A stretch of 64,000 nucleotides of DNA from a bacterium (GTDB taxonomy: Bacteria; Cyanobacteriota; Vampirovibrionia; Obscuribacterales; Obscuribacteraceae): NCBI GenBank assembly GCA_018062085.1, contig JAGOSY010000006.1:151463-215462 (forward strand). Direction: 5' to 3'. Of this stretch, positions 8,348 through 17,152 are shown piece after piece. Numbering within the stretch: position 1 is the first letter of the stretch; every line of letters starts with the position of its first letter. Position numbers and translations under genes: made by a program. The notes below the pieces were generated by a model. That model did no database searches, had not been told where the DNA came from, and saw only the letters and a list, made by a program, of their open reading frames with translations.

Positions 8348-9988
8348 ATGATGAAATTAGCCGATTACATCTTTGAGCGCATTGAAAAGACAGGCGTGCA
8401 GCATACATTTGGCATACCGGGTGATTTTGTTCTGCCACTTTATGCAGCGCAAACGCGAACCAATCTAAAGACAGTTGTGCTCACCCACGAACCATCAGTC
8501 GGCTATGCAGCAGATGCCTATGCCCGACTAAGGGGGCTTGGGGTAGCGCTCGTCACCTATGGAGCCGGCGGTCTCAATATGGTAAATCCTGTTGGCTTGG
8601 CCTACGCTGAAGAGTCACCCTTATTAGTCATCAGCGGAGCACCCGAAACTCGTTTTCGCAACGACAAGCCGCAACTGCACCACTGCGTGAAAAACTTCAA
8701 CACCCAACACGATGTTTATGTGCAAGTGACTGAAGCCACCAGCATAGTTGACAATATCAAAACAGCTCAAGCCGAAATTGATAGGGTCTTTGATACCACG
8801 CTCAATTCGTCGCGCCCTGGCTATATCGAACTGCCGCGTGATATGGTCAATCAAGAGCTAGAGCTGAGCGCAGCCAGACTACCTGAACTGCCTGCAGTTA
8901 ACCCCGCCCTCAATGTCGCCGTCAATGAAATTGCCAACATGCTCAAGGCAGCTAAACAACCAGTTCTTATGGTCGGCGTAGAAGTAAGACGCTTCGGCCT
9001 AAAAGACAAAGTAATTGGCTTTGCTGAAGCACTCAACTTACCGGTGGTCACTTCTATCTTAGGCAAAGCAACATTCCCCGAAACCCATCCTAATTTCATT
9101 GGCAATTATTTCGGCCAGTTCGGTAATCCTAAAGTCAAAGACTATGTTGAAGGCTCTGACTGCGTCATCGCCCTTGGTGCCGTGATGACAGAGATGGAAA
9201 GCGGCGGCTACACTGCCAAGTTGAGCCCTGAAAATCTAGTACAAATCAATAACCACGAAGTAATGGTGGGTTACCACCACTATAACGGCCTCAAACTCGA
9301 TCAAGTCTTAGACCTCTTGTTAGAGACAACTACAGCCAAGTTAAAACCGACAAGTCGTTTCACGGTGCCTGCAATTGCTAAAGAAGTGATAGAAGCACCA
9401 GCCGGCAGCAAGAACTTAACTGTAGCCGCCATGATCAGTGCACTCAATGAAGTTTTAGAGAATAGCAATGACTTTTCTGTAGTCACAGATACTGGTGACT
9501 GCATGTACGCTGGCATGAGCCTACAGACCGATATTTTCTTAGCACCCGGCTACTACGTCAGCATGGGCTTCGGAGTGCCAGCCGCCATTGGCGCTCAGCT
9601 GGCAATGCCGAGCAGAAGACCAATCGTACTGGTGGGTGACGGTGCCTTCCAGATGACTGGCATGGAAATAAGCACAGCCGTGAAGATGGGCCTTAACCCC
9701 ATTGTCATTGTCTTCAACAACGCCAGCTATGCCATGCTGCGCTTCATCGATCAGCAACGTGACTATTTTGATCTGCCCCGTTGGGACTACATCGAACTAG
9801 CAAAGGCCGTCGGCGGCAATGGCATGCAAGCCACATCAGCAGCTGACTTCAAGAAAGCCTTGAGTGCGGCCCAGAAAAGCGACAAAATGTTTTTAATCGA
9901 TGCAGTGATTGAAAGTGATGATATCTCACCCACTCTAAGGCGTCTGACAGACCACTTCAGCAAGAAAGTAAAAGCAGCAATCTCATAG
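8348..9988 (+). CDS. Thiamine-diphosphate 2-oxo-acid decarboxylase (indolepyruvate/pyruvate decarboxylase family)
   Basis: A 546-aa enzyme of the decarboxylase branch of the thiamine-diphosphate superfamily, with the usual PYR, central and PP domains. The cofactor-activating glutamate is E48 (THEPS). The magnesium/thiamine-diphosphate motif starts GDG at 430-432 and ends NN about 27 residues later. The N-terminal FGIPGDFVLP and YAADAYARLRG are typical of pyruvate, indolepyruvate and phenylpyruvate decarboxylases rather than acetolactate synthase, since no FAD-binding signature is evident. Expected reaction: 2-oxo acid to aldehyde plus CO2. The preferred substrate is not determinable. It starts at tandem ATGs (8348 or 8351) and is followed ten bases later by a secreted protein gene. 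Confidence 0.88.
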   Translation: MMKLADYIFERIEKTGVQHTFGIPGDFVLPLYAAQTRTNLKTVVLTHEPSVGYAADAYARLRGLGVALVTYGAGGLNMVNPVGLAYAEESPLLVISGAPETRFRNDKPQLHHCVKNFNTQHDVYVQVTEATSIVDNIKTAQAEIDRVFDTTLNSSRPGYIELPRDMVNQELELSAARLPELPAVNPALNVAVNEIANMLKAAKQPVLMVGVEVRRFGLKDKVIGFAEALNLPVVTSILGKATFPETHPNFIGNYFGQFGNPKVKDYVEGSDCVIALGAVMTEMESGGYTAKLSPENLVQINNHEVMVGYHHYNGLKLDQVLDLLLETTTAKLKPTSRFTVPAIAKEVIEAPAGSKNLTVAAMISALNEVLENSNDFSVVTDTGDCMYAGMSLQTDIFLAPGYYVSMGFGVPAAIGAQLAMPSRRPIVLVGDGAFQMTGMEISTAVKMGLNPIVIVFNNASYAMLRFIDQQRDYFDLPRWDYIELAKAVGGNGMQATSAADFKKALSAAQKSDKMFLIDAVIESDDISPTLRRLTDHFSKKVKAAIS

Positions 9989-9998
9989 GTTTTGAACC

Positions 9999-10547
9999 AT
10001 GAAATATGTCAATCGAACCCTAACTATAAATCTCAGCCTTGCTTTGACAACACTCTTGCTCTCAGTGGCTCCGGCTCTAGCCGAACAAAAGTTAGAGGAC
10101 GAGGTCAACATCAACGACTATCGCATTCTTACGACACCAGATCCAACACCAGATCCAGCTCCTGCCTCGACAAAGATGGATGAAAAAGAAAAGACCAAAG
10201 TTAGCGCCAAAACAAGTTTTCGAAGCCAAAAGGCGGGTCACGATTTTCTCGCTGCTCCCAAGGCAGTTGGTGGGGTTTTGATGGGCATGACTATAGGAGT
10301 ACCCGTGCGTATCGCCCGCGATATCTCGCATGAAACCCTGCGCATGCGCGATCAAATGACCGATGATGTTGCTGGCAACGAAAGACCAGATCTCTTTGCC
10401 AGAACAGTTGGCTCGTATACCGGAATGGCTTACGGCGTAGTTAGCGGCGTCATCAAAGGCTCAATTAAAGGCACAGAGCGCGCCATTGATTGTGGTGCCC
10501 GCAAGCCATTTTCGAAAGAATCGCTTAGCTTGCAAGACCCTAACTAG
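9999..10547 (+). CDS. Secreted hypothetical protein
   Basis: A 182-aa protein with a clear signal peptide: a positive N-terminus, a hydrophobic core and a cleavage-like APALAEQ near residue 28. A Pro/Asp-rich stretch (TPDPTPDPAP) and a charged linker lead to a region of Gly-rich amphipathic segments (AVGGVLMGMTIGVPVRIARDI and YGVVSGVIKGSIKGTERAI). These could sit on or in a membrane. I do not recognise the family. It lies ten bases after the decarboxylase gene and 38 bp before the 752-aa protein gene, and all three may share a transcript. Confidence 0.6.
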   Translation: MKYVNRTLTINLSLALTTLLLSVAPALAEQKLEDEVNINDYRILTTPDPTPDPAPASTKMDEKEKTKVSAKTSFRSQKAGHDFLAAPKAVGGVLMGMTIGVPVRIARDISHETLRMRDQMTDDVAGNERPDLFARTVGSYTGMAYGVVSGVIKGSIKGTERAIDCGARKPFSKESLSLQDPN

Positions 10548-10585
10548 AGAGAGCGATAAATCAGTCAGATAAAAGGGTATGAAGC

Positions 10586-12844
10586 TTGGGTGTGTCCGAG
10601 GAAGACCCCTTGCCGATTGAGCGCAATCAAGAAGCTGCACCTGCCGCTAGCCCTGAGACCCATGGTTTGGTGGGGTCTTTCTTGCAAACAGCAGCATATG
10701 AAAGCCTGCAAGCGCCTATTAAAGGGGTAGCCCAAATCGTCGACCAGGCGACTGCAACGAAGCTAGCCCAGAGCGTTACTTTCATGGACACACCGGTGGC
10801 GGCCGAATTTAACTCTGCAGCCTGGTATGGTCAACAGTTTGGCTCTGCGGGAAAGCTAGTACCCTTTATCGCCGCCTACGCTGTCACCCACAAAGCGTTT
10901 GGCGCTGCAGGACTTAGAGCAGAAGTGACAGCCGGGGCTGAAGGAGCTAGCAGATTATTAGGCAAAAACAGTTTATTAATAGCTGAAACAGCTGTTGCTG
11001 GTTTTGGCACTGAAGCAATATTTAAACCATTACAGCCGAAATTCGGCCAAACAACTGATTTACAGTTGAGCAACAGCGAATTTTTAACAAGCCGGCTCAA
11101 AAACGGTGCAGTAGGAGCAATAACGTTTGCTTCCTTGACCACTGGCACCCTCGGCCTGAGACACCTAGGTTTAGCGGCAGAAAACCCCCTTGTCAGTAAA
11201 TTGCTTACCAACAATGCCTTCGGAGCAGCCGTAGCCGGCATTCCCACTGGTCTAATTAGTGCTGAAACCCACGCTCGAATCATTGAAGGCCGCACTGCTA
11301 CTAATCAAGAACGAGCAGAAGCAGCCTATTCTATGTTTCTTGTCGGGGGAGCCCTAGGTGGATTGATGCCCTCCACTAAAACTGGTGCAAGCAAAGGAGA
11401 GGGAGCCAAAGGCGAACTGGCAAAATCAGAAAGTTTTAGACCTGGCGAAAACTTGAAAGAAACTCCTTTAGAAAATGGCAGCTCTACCAGCCCTACTAGA
11501 GCTGCACGACCAGCTTTTGAAGTCATCAGAGAAAGTATCCAACAAAAAATTGGCACAAGCTATCAGCGTTTTGATAACTTTATGGCCTCAATAAATCCGC
11601 TCTTGCAAATGTCAAAACTAGAACCGAGCTATGCCTATGCATCTAGAAATAGTAATGTCGGCAATAACTTAGGTAATAGAGCGATGCAGTCAACGCTGTC
11701 TGAGCTTGGTCGGCCAAACCACTTAGAAAACCGCAGCCTTAGTGTCAAGAGTAGTGCCATCGAAAGTGGTGCTAATCCACTAGCGAAGGGTGGCAAACAA
11801 AAGGGTGACTCATCGTTCTCGGATGAAGCCTACGACCTTGCCACCGCTTCAGCTAGAAGAGAAGCAGGCGACAAAGCCGCGACCAAGCTCACCGACAAAG
11901 TTAAAGCCAAGCCGGTGTATGAAAAAGCGTCGGCTGTTCTCGAGCAAATGGGTCTAAGAGAAGTTGCCGAATTTGTCAAAGGCCATCGCGTCTTGAAAGA
12001 TCAAACGGTTGTAAAAAGTTTAGGCCACGGTAACGATTCACCAGCAGTACTTGAACTGGCGGAGAGCGCCCAATTTCCCAAAGGTGGCGCTCTCAAGGTA
12101 ACCATAGCAGAAGGGGGCTGGGAGCCCGGCTGGGGCAAACGACCCGGCGACGCCCAAATATACCACAAGGTACACGAAGTTGAGCTAGAGGGCCCTGGCT
12201 TCGCTGGCAGCGCCTACTTATACGTGCAAGAGTTAGTCGTGGTGGGCAAACGCTACTCTCCCGAATTAGTTGATGCACTGGCACAAAAGCACGAATCTAA
12301 GGGCCTTGAAATTACCGAGGTCGGATCAGGCATAGAAGGTCAAGTAGGCGTAAGCGCGAAAACCGGCGAACTAGTTGTAATTGACTATCCATCGGTGACA
12401 AAGCAAGGCCAAGGCAACGAAACCTTAGATGCAATTCGCGGCGGTAAGCAGCGTGTAGAAGAAGGTTTTGACGCTGAAAATGATGCCATTCGTCGAGGCA
12501 AAAGTAATGCTGAAGAAACGTCATCACTCGATCGAGAAGTTGATTTGAATTTTGAAATCAAAAGACAAGACGCCATGCGTGGCGATAAGTTTACTCCTAA
12601 AGAGAAAGACATTCTTCAACAGTTTACTCAAGGCTTCTCTGCTAAAGAAATTCAGATGATGACTGCCTTGGTCGAAGGTAAATTTGACGCCAAAGGTAAT
12701 CCTGATCTTGCTGCCGTTAAGCCAATCGTTGACGCAGTGCTGAAAAAGGCACGGGCACAAGGTTTGATTGAAAAGTCTAAACGCTCTGACAATTCATTCA
12801 AAATAAGCGATGATTACCGTTCCGACCCATTTGACCACGACTAG
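10586..12844 (+). CDS. Large hypothetical protein with DAIR-type repeats
   Basis: Not recognised; 752 aa. The first 270 residues are rich in Ala/Gly and contain several weakly hydrophobic helices but no signal peptide. A Ser-rich disordered stretch follows (about 270-430), then a compact mixed region (about 440-605) with GGWEPGWGKRP and a VHEVELEG beta segment. The C-terminal tail is charged and carries three spaced copies of a DA(I/M)R-x-x-K motif at 615, 633 and 662. The last 90 residues (FTPKEKDILQQF and SAKEIQMMTALVEG) are helical and could form a small winged-helix-like fold. TTG 10586 has AAAAGGG eight bases upstream; GTG 10592 is an alternative. Function is unknown. Confidence 0.55.
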   Translation: MGVSEEDPLPIERNQEAAPAASPETHGLVGSFLQTAAYESLQAPIKGVAQIVDQATATKLAQSVTFMDTPVAAEFNSAAWYGQQFGSAGKLVPFIAAYAVTHKAFGAAGLRAEVTAGAEGASRLLGKNSLLIAETAVAGFGTEAIFKPLQPKFGQTTDLQLSNSEFLTSRLKNGAVGAITFASLTTGTLGLRHLGLAAENPLVSKLLTNNAFGAAVAGIPTGLISAETHARIIEGRTATNQERAEAAYSMFLVGGALGGLMPSTKTGASKGEGAKGELAKSESFRPGENLKETPLENGSSTSPTRAARPAFEVIRESIQQKIGTSYQRFDNFMASINPLLQMSKLEPSYAYASRNSNVGNNLGNRAMQSTLSELGRPNHLENRSLSVKSSAIESGANPLAKGGKQKGDSSFSDEAYDLATASARREAGDKAATKLTDKVKAKPVYEKASAVLEQMGLREVAEFVKGHRVLKDQTVVKSLGHGNDSPAVLELAESAQFPKGGALKVTIAEGGWEPGWGKRPGDAQIYHKVHEVELEGPGFAGSAYLYVQELVVVGKRYSPELVDALAQKHESKGLEITEVGSGIEGQVGVSAKTGELVVIDYPSVTKQGQGNETLDAIRGGKQRVEEGFDAENDAIRRGKSNAEETSSLDREVDLNFEIKRQDAMRGDKFTPKEKDILQQFTQGFSAKEIQMMTALVEGKFDAKGNPDLAAVKPIVDAVLKKARAQGLIEKSKRSDNSFKISDDYRSDPFDHD

Positions 12845-12862
12845 ATTACACTAAGCTAAATA

Positions 12863-13301
12863 ATGACAAAACACATTGGTATCGCCGCCTGTAGCGCTGA
12901 GGGCGCAGCTCTTTGCTATCGCACAATTTGCAGTGAAGGCCAATCAATAATGGGCCGACATTGGCATCCCGAAGTGAGCCTCCATACACATCCTTTAGGA
13001 CGCTATCTTGAGACACTCGAAGGCAAGGACGGTTGGCAAGGTGTAGCCCAGCTAATGACCGACTCATCATTGCAACGGAAATTTTAATGACACTTCGCGC
13101 CGATTCATGCAAGAAGTAATAGATGGCTTGAAGCGAAGCGGTTGCGATGGCGTTATTCTAGGCTGTACTGAAATTCCGCTCTTAATTGAGCAACAAGATT
13201 CAGTTCTGCCAGTACTTGATTCGACCAGACTGCTGGCCCGTGCCGCTCTACTGACAGCGATGAAGAAAGGTTCACTGTCTAAAATCAATAAGAGAAAATA
13301 G
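12863..13301 (+). pseudogene. Broken aspartate/glutamate racemase family gene
   Basis: Two fragments of one family lie in different frames. The first, 12863-13087, encodes the N-terminus (GIAACSAEGAALCYRTIC, then WQGVAQLM) and stops. The second, from about 13086 to 13301, encodes the C-terminus (RRFMQEVIDGLKRSGCDGV, LGCTEIPLLI, DSTRLLARAAL). Both catalytic cysteine regions survive, in AACSAEG and GCTEIP. Family members run to roughly 230 residues, whereas the whole locus codes for only about 146. The middle of the enzyme has therefore been deleted, with a frameshift at the join near 13060-13090. An active racemase cannot be made. The second fragment ends exactly at the GTG of the MATE gene. 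Confidence 0.8.
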
Positions 13302-14692
13302 TGACCACAAAACCTAAAAACATAGATTCACAAGCAGAGGAGAAGCAAAGACAACCGCTAATAACGGGCAATCTTTGGCGCGCCATCTGGATCATGAGTT
13401 GGCCACTGCTACTCACAACTATTGCCAATTCTTGTGTTGGAATTTGCGACGTCTATGTAGCTAGATTTCTGGGCTCCAATATACAAGCTGCAGTCGGCTT
13501 GGCCGAACATGTACTATTTCTCTTTCTCCTGTTTATTCTTTCGGTTGGTGTTGGCTCTACAGCCATTGTTTCTCGAGCTTTCGGCGCCAATGATAAAGCA
13601 GCGATGCTCCACGCCACAGGACAATCATTTGCCCTCTCAATTATCCTCGGGCTTGGTATGACCGCTACTGCAACACTGCTAGGTCACTACGTTCTACACT
13701 TCTTCACACCATCCGATGAAGTTTTGAATCCCGCTAGGCAATACTTAATCGCCTACAGCTTTATGCTCATTCCCTTTAGTTTCACAGCCATCGCCAATGC
13801 AGCATTCAGAGCCATCGGCGACAGTAAGACGCCACTGTATATAGTTTCAGTGATGACCGCCATCAATGTCGCTGGCGACTTCCTCACAGTGCTCTACGGC
13901 TGGCCCATCCCTAATTTAGGCGTGCTTGGTATTGCTTATGCTGCATTATTGGCCAGCACAGTCGGAGCAATCTTGGCCATCATTGCCATTTCCCGCTCAC
14001 CGCTAAAAGATAGCCTAAGAACCATTTACCCAATCGATCGCAACGAAATTGTTCGCATTGCCCGCATTGGCATACCGTCAGCCTTGCAGCGACTAGCGTG
14101 GTCACTCTCAGTCTTCGTCGTCTTTTTCATATTGGCCCGCTGCCCTAATTCAGTCAGCGCTCTAGCATCGTGGACTATAGGCATGCGCGTCGAATCATTT
14201 ATTTTTATGCCGCTTATGGCACTGAGCTTATCTGTTGCCTCAATAGTTGGCCAAAATCTTGGTGCCGGCGAAATAGATAGAGCCTTTGAAGCCGGTTGGC
14301 GAGTGACTTGGATTGGCATCTGGTCTATGGTAGTACTGGGTATCGTACTTTACTTTGCCGCTACCCCAATTGCGCAAGCTATGAGTGAAGAGCCAGGCAC
14401 AATCACCTACACAGCCGACTATTTGCGCATAAATTCAGTGGCAGAGCCATTTCTCGCCCTAGGCATGGTATTGACCGGTGCTCTACAAGGGGCTGGTGAT
14501 ACCAAAACGCCAATGTGGTTTACACTGATCTGCAACTGGTTGATTCGCATACCTATTGCTTACGTTTTGGCCATAGCACTACATCTGGGACCAAACGGTG
14601 TCTGGTCGGCCATGGTATTTTCTATCGTTATTCAAGGCTTTCTCATTGCTTGGCGCTATCAATCGAAAGGCTGGCTTGAGCTTCGAGTTTAG
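13301..14692 (+). CDS. MATE-family efflux transporter
   Basis: A 463-aa inner-membrane protein with about twelve hydrophobic helices in two homologous halves, as in multidrug and toxin extrusion exporters coupled to sodium or protons. Family features include the N-terminal SWPLLLTTIANS, the GVGSTAIVSRAFGA segment, and the second-half counterpart SVASIVGQNLGAG followed by LQGAGDTKTPMW. The GTG start overlaps the stop of the broken racemase gene by one base. The 3' end overlaps the convergent O-antigen-ligase-like gene by about 50 bp. The substrate is unknown. Confidence 0.92.
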   Translation: MTTKPKNIDSQAEEKQRQPLITGNLWRAIWIMSWPLLLTTIANSCVGICDVYVARFLGSNIQAAVGLAEHVLFLFLLFILSVGVGSTAIVSRAFGANDKAAMLHATGQSFALSIILGLGMTATATLLGHYVLHFFTPSDEVLNPARQYLIAYSFMLIPFSFTAIANAAFRAIGDSKTPLYIVSVMTAINVAGDFLTVLYGWPIPNLGVLGIAYAALLASTVGAILAIIAISRSPLKDSLRTIYPIDRNEIVRIARIGIPSALQRLAWSLSVFVVFFILARCPNSVSALASWTIGMRVESFIFMPLMALSLSVASIVGQNLGAGEIDRAFEAGWRVTWIGIWSMVVLGIVLYFAATPIAQAMSEEPGTITYTADYLRINSVAEPFLALGMVLTGALQGAGDTKTPMWFTLICNWLIRIPIAYVLAIALHLGPNGVWSAMVFSIVIQGFLIAWRYQSKGWLELRV

Positions 14693-15872
14693 CTTCTGGC
14701 ACGGGCCTCAGCAAAAGGGCCAATAAAAACCACTGTATGAGTTTGACTTGGCCGCTGCCAAAGTTATACTCAAAAACACCAGCCACAGAAAGCGAAACCA
14801 TCGCCCCCAGAAGGCCTAAACCAATAGCGGCGTAAAATGAGTTAGGACCTTTGGCTTGTCGATAAGCGACAGTTAGGGCTGTTACTAAGAGCCAGAGAAA
14901 ACTCGCGAAGCCCAAAATGCCAGTGGTAGAGAGAATCTGCAGATAGTTGCTATGGGCATGGTTTAAGTCTTTAGAATGACCAGGCACAATCGCTTCGGGC
15001 AGATCAATGCGGGGAAAATGCAGCGCTCCTACTCCAGTAATTGGATGCTCTTGAAAGAGCTGCCAGGCTTGTGACCAGACACTAATGCGGGCAGTGACAC
15101 CAACGTCACTTTGAGCGTTTAACAAGGGGCTAAGTCGAACTTGAACCACCGGCACGGTAAACCAGGCCAGAGTAAACAACAATGAAAGAGCAACCAGACC
15201 TTCAAAAAATCTTCTGGGTGAAATATAAAAACAGACATACAGCAGGGCACAAATCATACCCAGCCAGGCGCTGCGCTCACTGGCAAAAATCAAACCAATA
15301 AAATTAGCCAATACAACCAAAAGAAATGCCGACTTATTCGCCAAGAGCGGCAGCTGCTTGTAACCACCCTGCATCAAAAAGCCGAGAGCCAAAAAGCTTG
15401 TTAGTTGCATTAAACCGGCGAACGACATCGGTTCGTTAAGAAAGCCAGTTGCCTGTAAAAACGGATAAGTAAAAGGATGGAAATTGAATACTTGTTGAAT
15501 CAAGCCAAAAATTCCTGAAGCTGCTCCACAAAGAAGCAAACAGCTCAATGCCGGAGCGGTCAATCTGGCCCCCGCATCGTGAGCAAAGAGTTGATAGGCA
15601 ACCAGATAAGCCACAAGTATGCCCCGGAGAGATACAAATGACTTCCAGCCTTCATTCCAACTTTCAGGCAGTGAATCAGCGCTGGCAAAGACCCCAGAAA
15701 GAAACACAGCCAGGGCATATAGTGCCAGCGGCCATAATAATGGAGCTTTCTTTAAAGCAGTCAAACGCTCTTTTCTTGCAGGACAGGCAAGCGCTACTAG
15801 CAATATGGCAATTAAGCAGATCCAGGAGCCGGTTTGAGTGAAACACAGACAAACAGTCAGTGCCATGACCAA
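14643..15872 (-). CDS. O-antigen ligase/polymerase-like membrane protein
   Basis: About 409 aa with ten or more hydrophobic segments and a Wzy/WaaL-type domain. A large loop region carries HPITGVGALHFPRI and the HAHSNYLQILSTTGILGF motif, in which the histidine and asparagine are characteristic of the O-antigen ligase family. Expected role: joining or polymerising surface glycans at the outer face of the inner membrane. The start is doubtful: TTG 15872 is the first standard start, and the frame is open all the way back to the trpS stop at 15945-15947. No strong Shine-Dalgarno sequence is visible. It follows trpS on the same strand. Confidence 0.8.
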   Translation of the reverse strand: MVMALTVCLCFTQTGSWICLIAILLVALACPARKERLTALKKAPLLWPLALYALAVFLSGVFASADSLPESWNEGWKSFVSLRGILVAYLVAYQLFAHDAGARLTAPALSCLLLCGAASGIFGLIQQVFNFHPFTYPFLQATGFLNEPMSFAGLMQLTSFLALGFLMQGGYKQLPLLANKSAFLLVVLANFIGLIFASERSAWLGMICALLYVCFYISPRRFFEGLVALSLLFTLAWFTVPVVQVRLSPLLNAQSDVGVTARISVWSQAWQLFQEHPITGVGALHFPRIDLPEAIVPGHSKDLNHAHSNYLQILSTTGILGFASFLWLLVTALTVAYRQAKGPNSFYAAIGLGLLGAMVSLSVAGVFEYNFGSGQVKLIQWFLLALLLRPVPEAKLEAQASLSIDSAKQ

Positions 15873-15944
15873 AACGCGCTCAATATTTTTGCTACTTAAA
15901 TAAGTTGGAATGACTGTTACCAGTAACCAATTACTCGTTAACTT

Positions 15945-16961
15945 TTACCAGTTAACCATGCCCATGATATCGCGTACTTCGGTGAGAGTTTGACTCGCGA
16001 CCTTACGAGCCTTCAAGTTACCATGCTCAAGAATCTTGCGCACTTTATCTGGATCTTTAGCCAGTTCTATGCGCTTTTCACGAAACGGTCTAAAGAAGTC
16101 ATTGATGTGGACGGCCAGTCTCTTCTTACAATCAACACAACCAATTTGTGCCGTTTCACATTCGTTTTTTACCTGAGCAAGATAGTCAACATCTTTGGCA
16201 AATACATTGTAGAGGGGCCATGGCACCTCACAAAGATCGGTGTGGCCAGGATCACTTTTAGCAATACGGCTGCGATCGGTGATTGCTTGCTTTACCTTCT
16301 TTTCGGTATCACTATCGGTATCAGCAATCTTAATATCATTATTGAAAGACTTGCCCATTTTCTGGCCATCGAGGCCCTTGAGCAAAGGCGTCTCAGTAAA
16401 TTCAGGTTTGGGTTCAGGAAAATAACTGACACCATATAGATGATTGAAGCGTCGGGCTACATCACGGGCAAATTCTAGATGCGACTCTTGATCTTTGCCA
16501 ACAGGTATAAGTTCGCCCCTGAAAGCCAAAATATCTGCGGTCATCAATACTGGATAGCCAAGCAGCCCATAGGTGATCTTGTCATGAGCGGCATGCTCGT
16601 CTGAGTCGAGCATTTTCACCATATCTTTCAAGGTGGGCTCGCGCTCAACCCAGTTATGGGGCGTAATCATTGAGAGCAACAGATGCAATTCGGCAATTTC
16701 GGGAATAGCTGACTGCACATACATGGTTGAGACGTCCGGGTCGATGCCCACACACAACCAATCTAGAGCAATCTCCCAAATATGACCCTGAACTTCTTTG
16801 GTGTTCTGAAACTTGGTAGTGAGAGCGTGCCAATCTACAATCGAGAAATATGATTCATAACGACTCTGAAACTGAATCCAGTTTGAAAGTGCGCCAAAAT
16901 AGTGCCCCAGGTGAAGACGCCCTGTAGGGCGCATACCCGACATTATTCGCTTTGCTGTCAT
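15945..16961 (-). CDS. trpS: Tryptophanyl-tRNA synthetase, predicted iron-sulfur type
   Basis: Charges tRNA-Trp with tryptophan. This class I synthetase is 338 aa, with HIGH-type HLGH at 17-20 and KMSKS-type KMGKS at 201-205. The C-terminal part has four cysteines at 244, 268, 275 and 278 (C-x23-C-x6-C-x2-C). This nearly matches the Thermotoga maritima enzyme, whose C-x22-C-x6-C-x2-C set holds a 4Fe-4S cluster near the anticodon-binding domain, so a cluster is predicted here. The gene lies 12 bp after a 36-codon basic ORF on the same strand and is followed by the O-antigen-ligase-like gene. Confidence 0.96.
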   Translation of the reverse strand: MTAKRIMSGMRPTGRLHLGHYFGALSNWIQFQSRYESYFSIVDWHALTTKFQNTKEVQGHIWEIALDWLCVGIDPDVSTMYVQSAIPEIAELHLLLSMITPHNWVEREPTLKDMVKMLDSDEHAAHDKITYGLLGYPVLMTADILAFRGELIPVGKDQESHLEFARDVARRFNHLYGVSYFPEPKPEFTETPLLKGLDGQKMGKSFNNDIKIADTDSDTEKKVKQAITDRSRIAKSDPGHTDLCEVPWPLYNVFAKDVDYLAQVKNECETAQIGCVDCKKRLAVHINDFFRPFREKRIELAKDPDKVRKILEHGNLKARKVASQTLTEVRDIMGMVNW

Positions 16962-16973
16962 TTTAAGTTCTTA

Positions 16974-17084
16974 CTATTTACCGGCTTGGGACTTAGCAAT
17001 GTTCTCTCTAACGATTGCTTTCTTTCTGTTCACTTTTGCCTTGCGACGGGTTTTCTTTTCGCGGCGATTGTACTTATCGGTCAT
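16974..17084 (-). CDS. 36-aa highly basic small protein upstream of trpS
   Basis: A short ORF (ATG 17084, stop at 16974) encoding MTDKYNRREKKTRRKAKVNR and ending IAKSQAGK. Over a third of the residues are Lys or Arg. It has AGAGGA eight bases before the ATG, and its stop lies 12 bp before the trpS start, as expected for a cotranscribed gene. The composition resembles small ribosomal or RNA-binding proteins (bTHX-like in character), but I cannot assign a family. Translation is supported by the ribosome-binding site, the composition and operon spacing, not by homology. Confidence 0.6.
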   Translation of the reverse strand: MTDKYNRREKKTRRKAKVNRKKAIVRENIAKSQAGK

Positions 17085-17152
17085 ATATCCTCTTCAATGA
17101 TTTAGCTACCAGAAACTGAGTTTACCTAATAGGCGCTCTAATTTCAGGAAAT

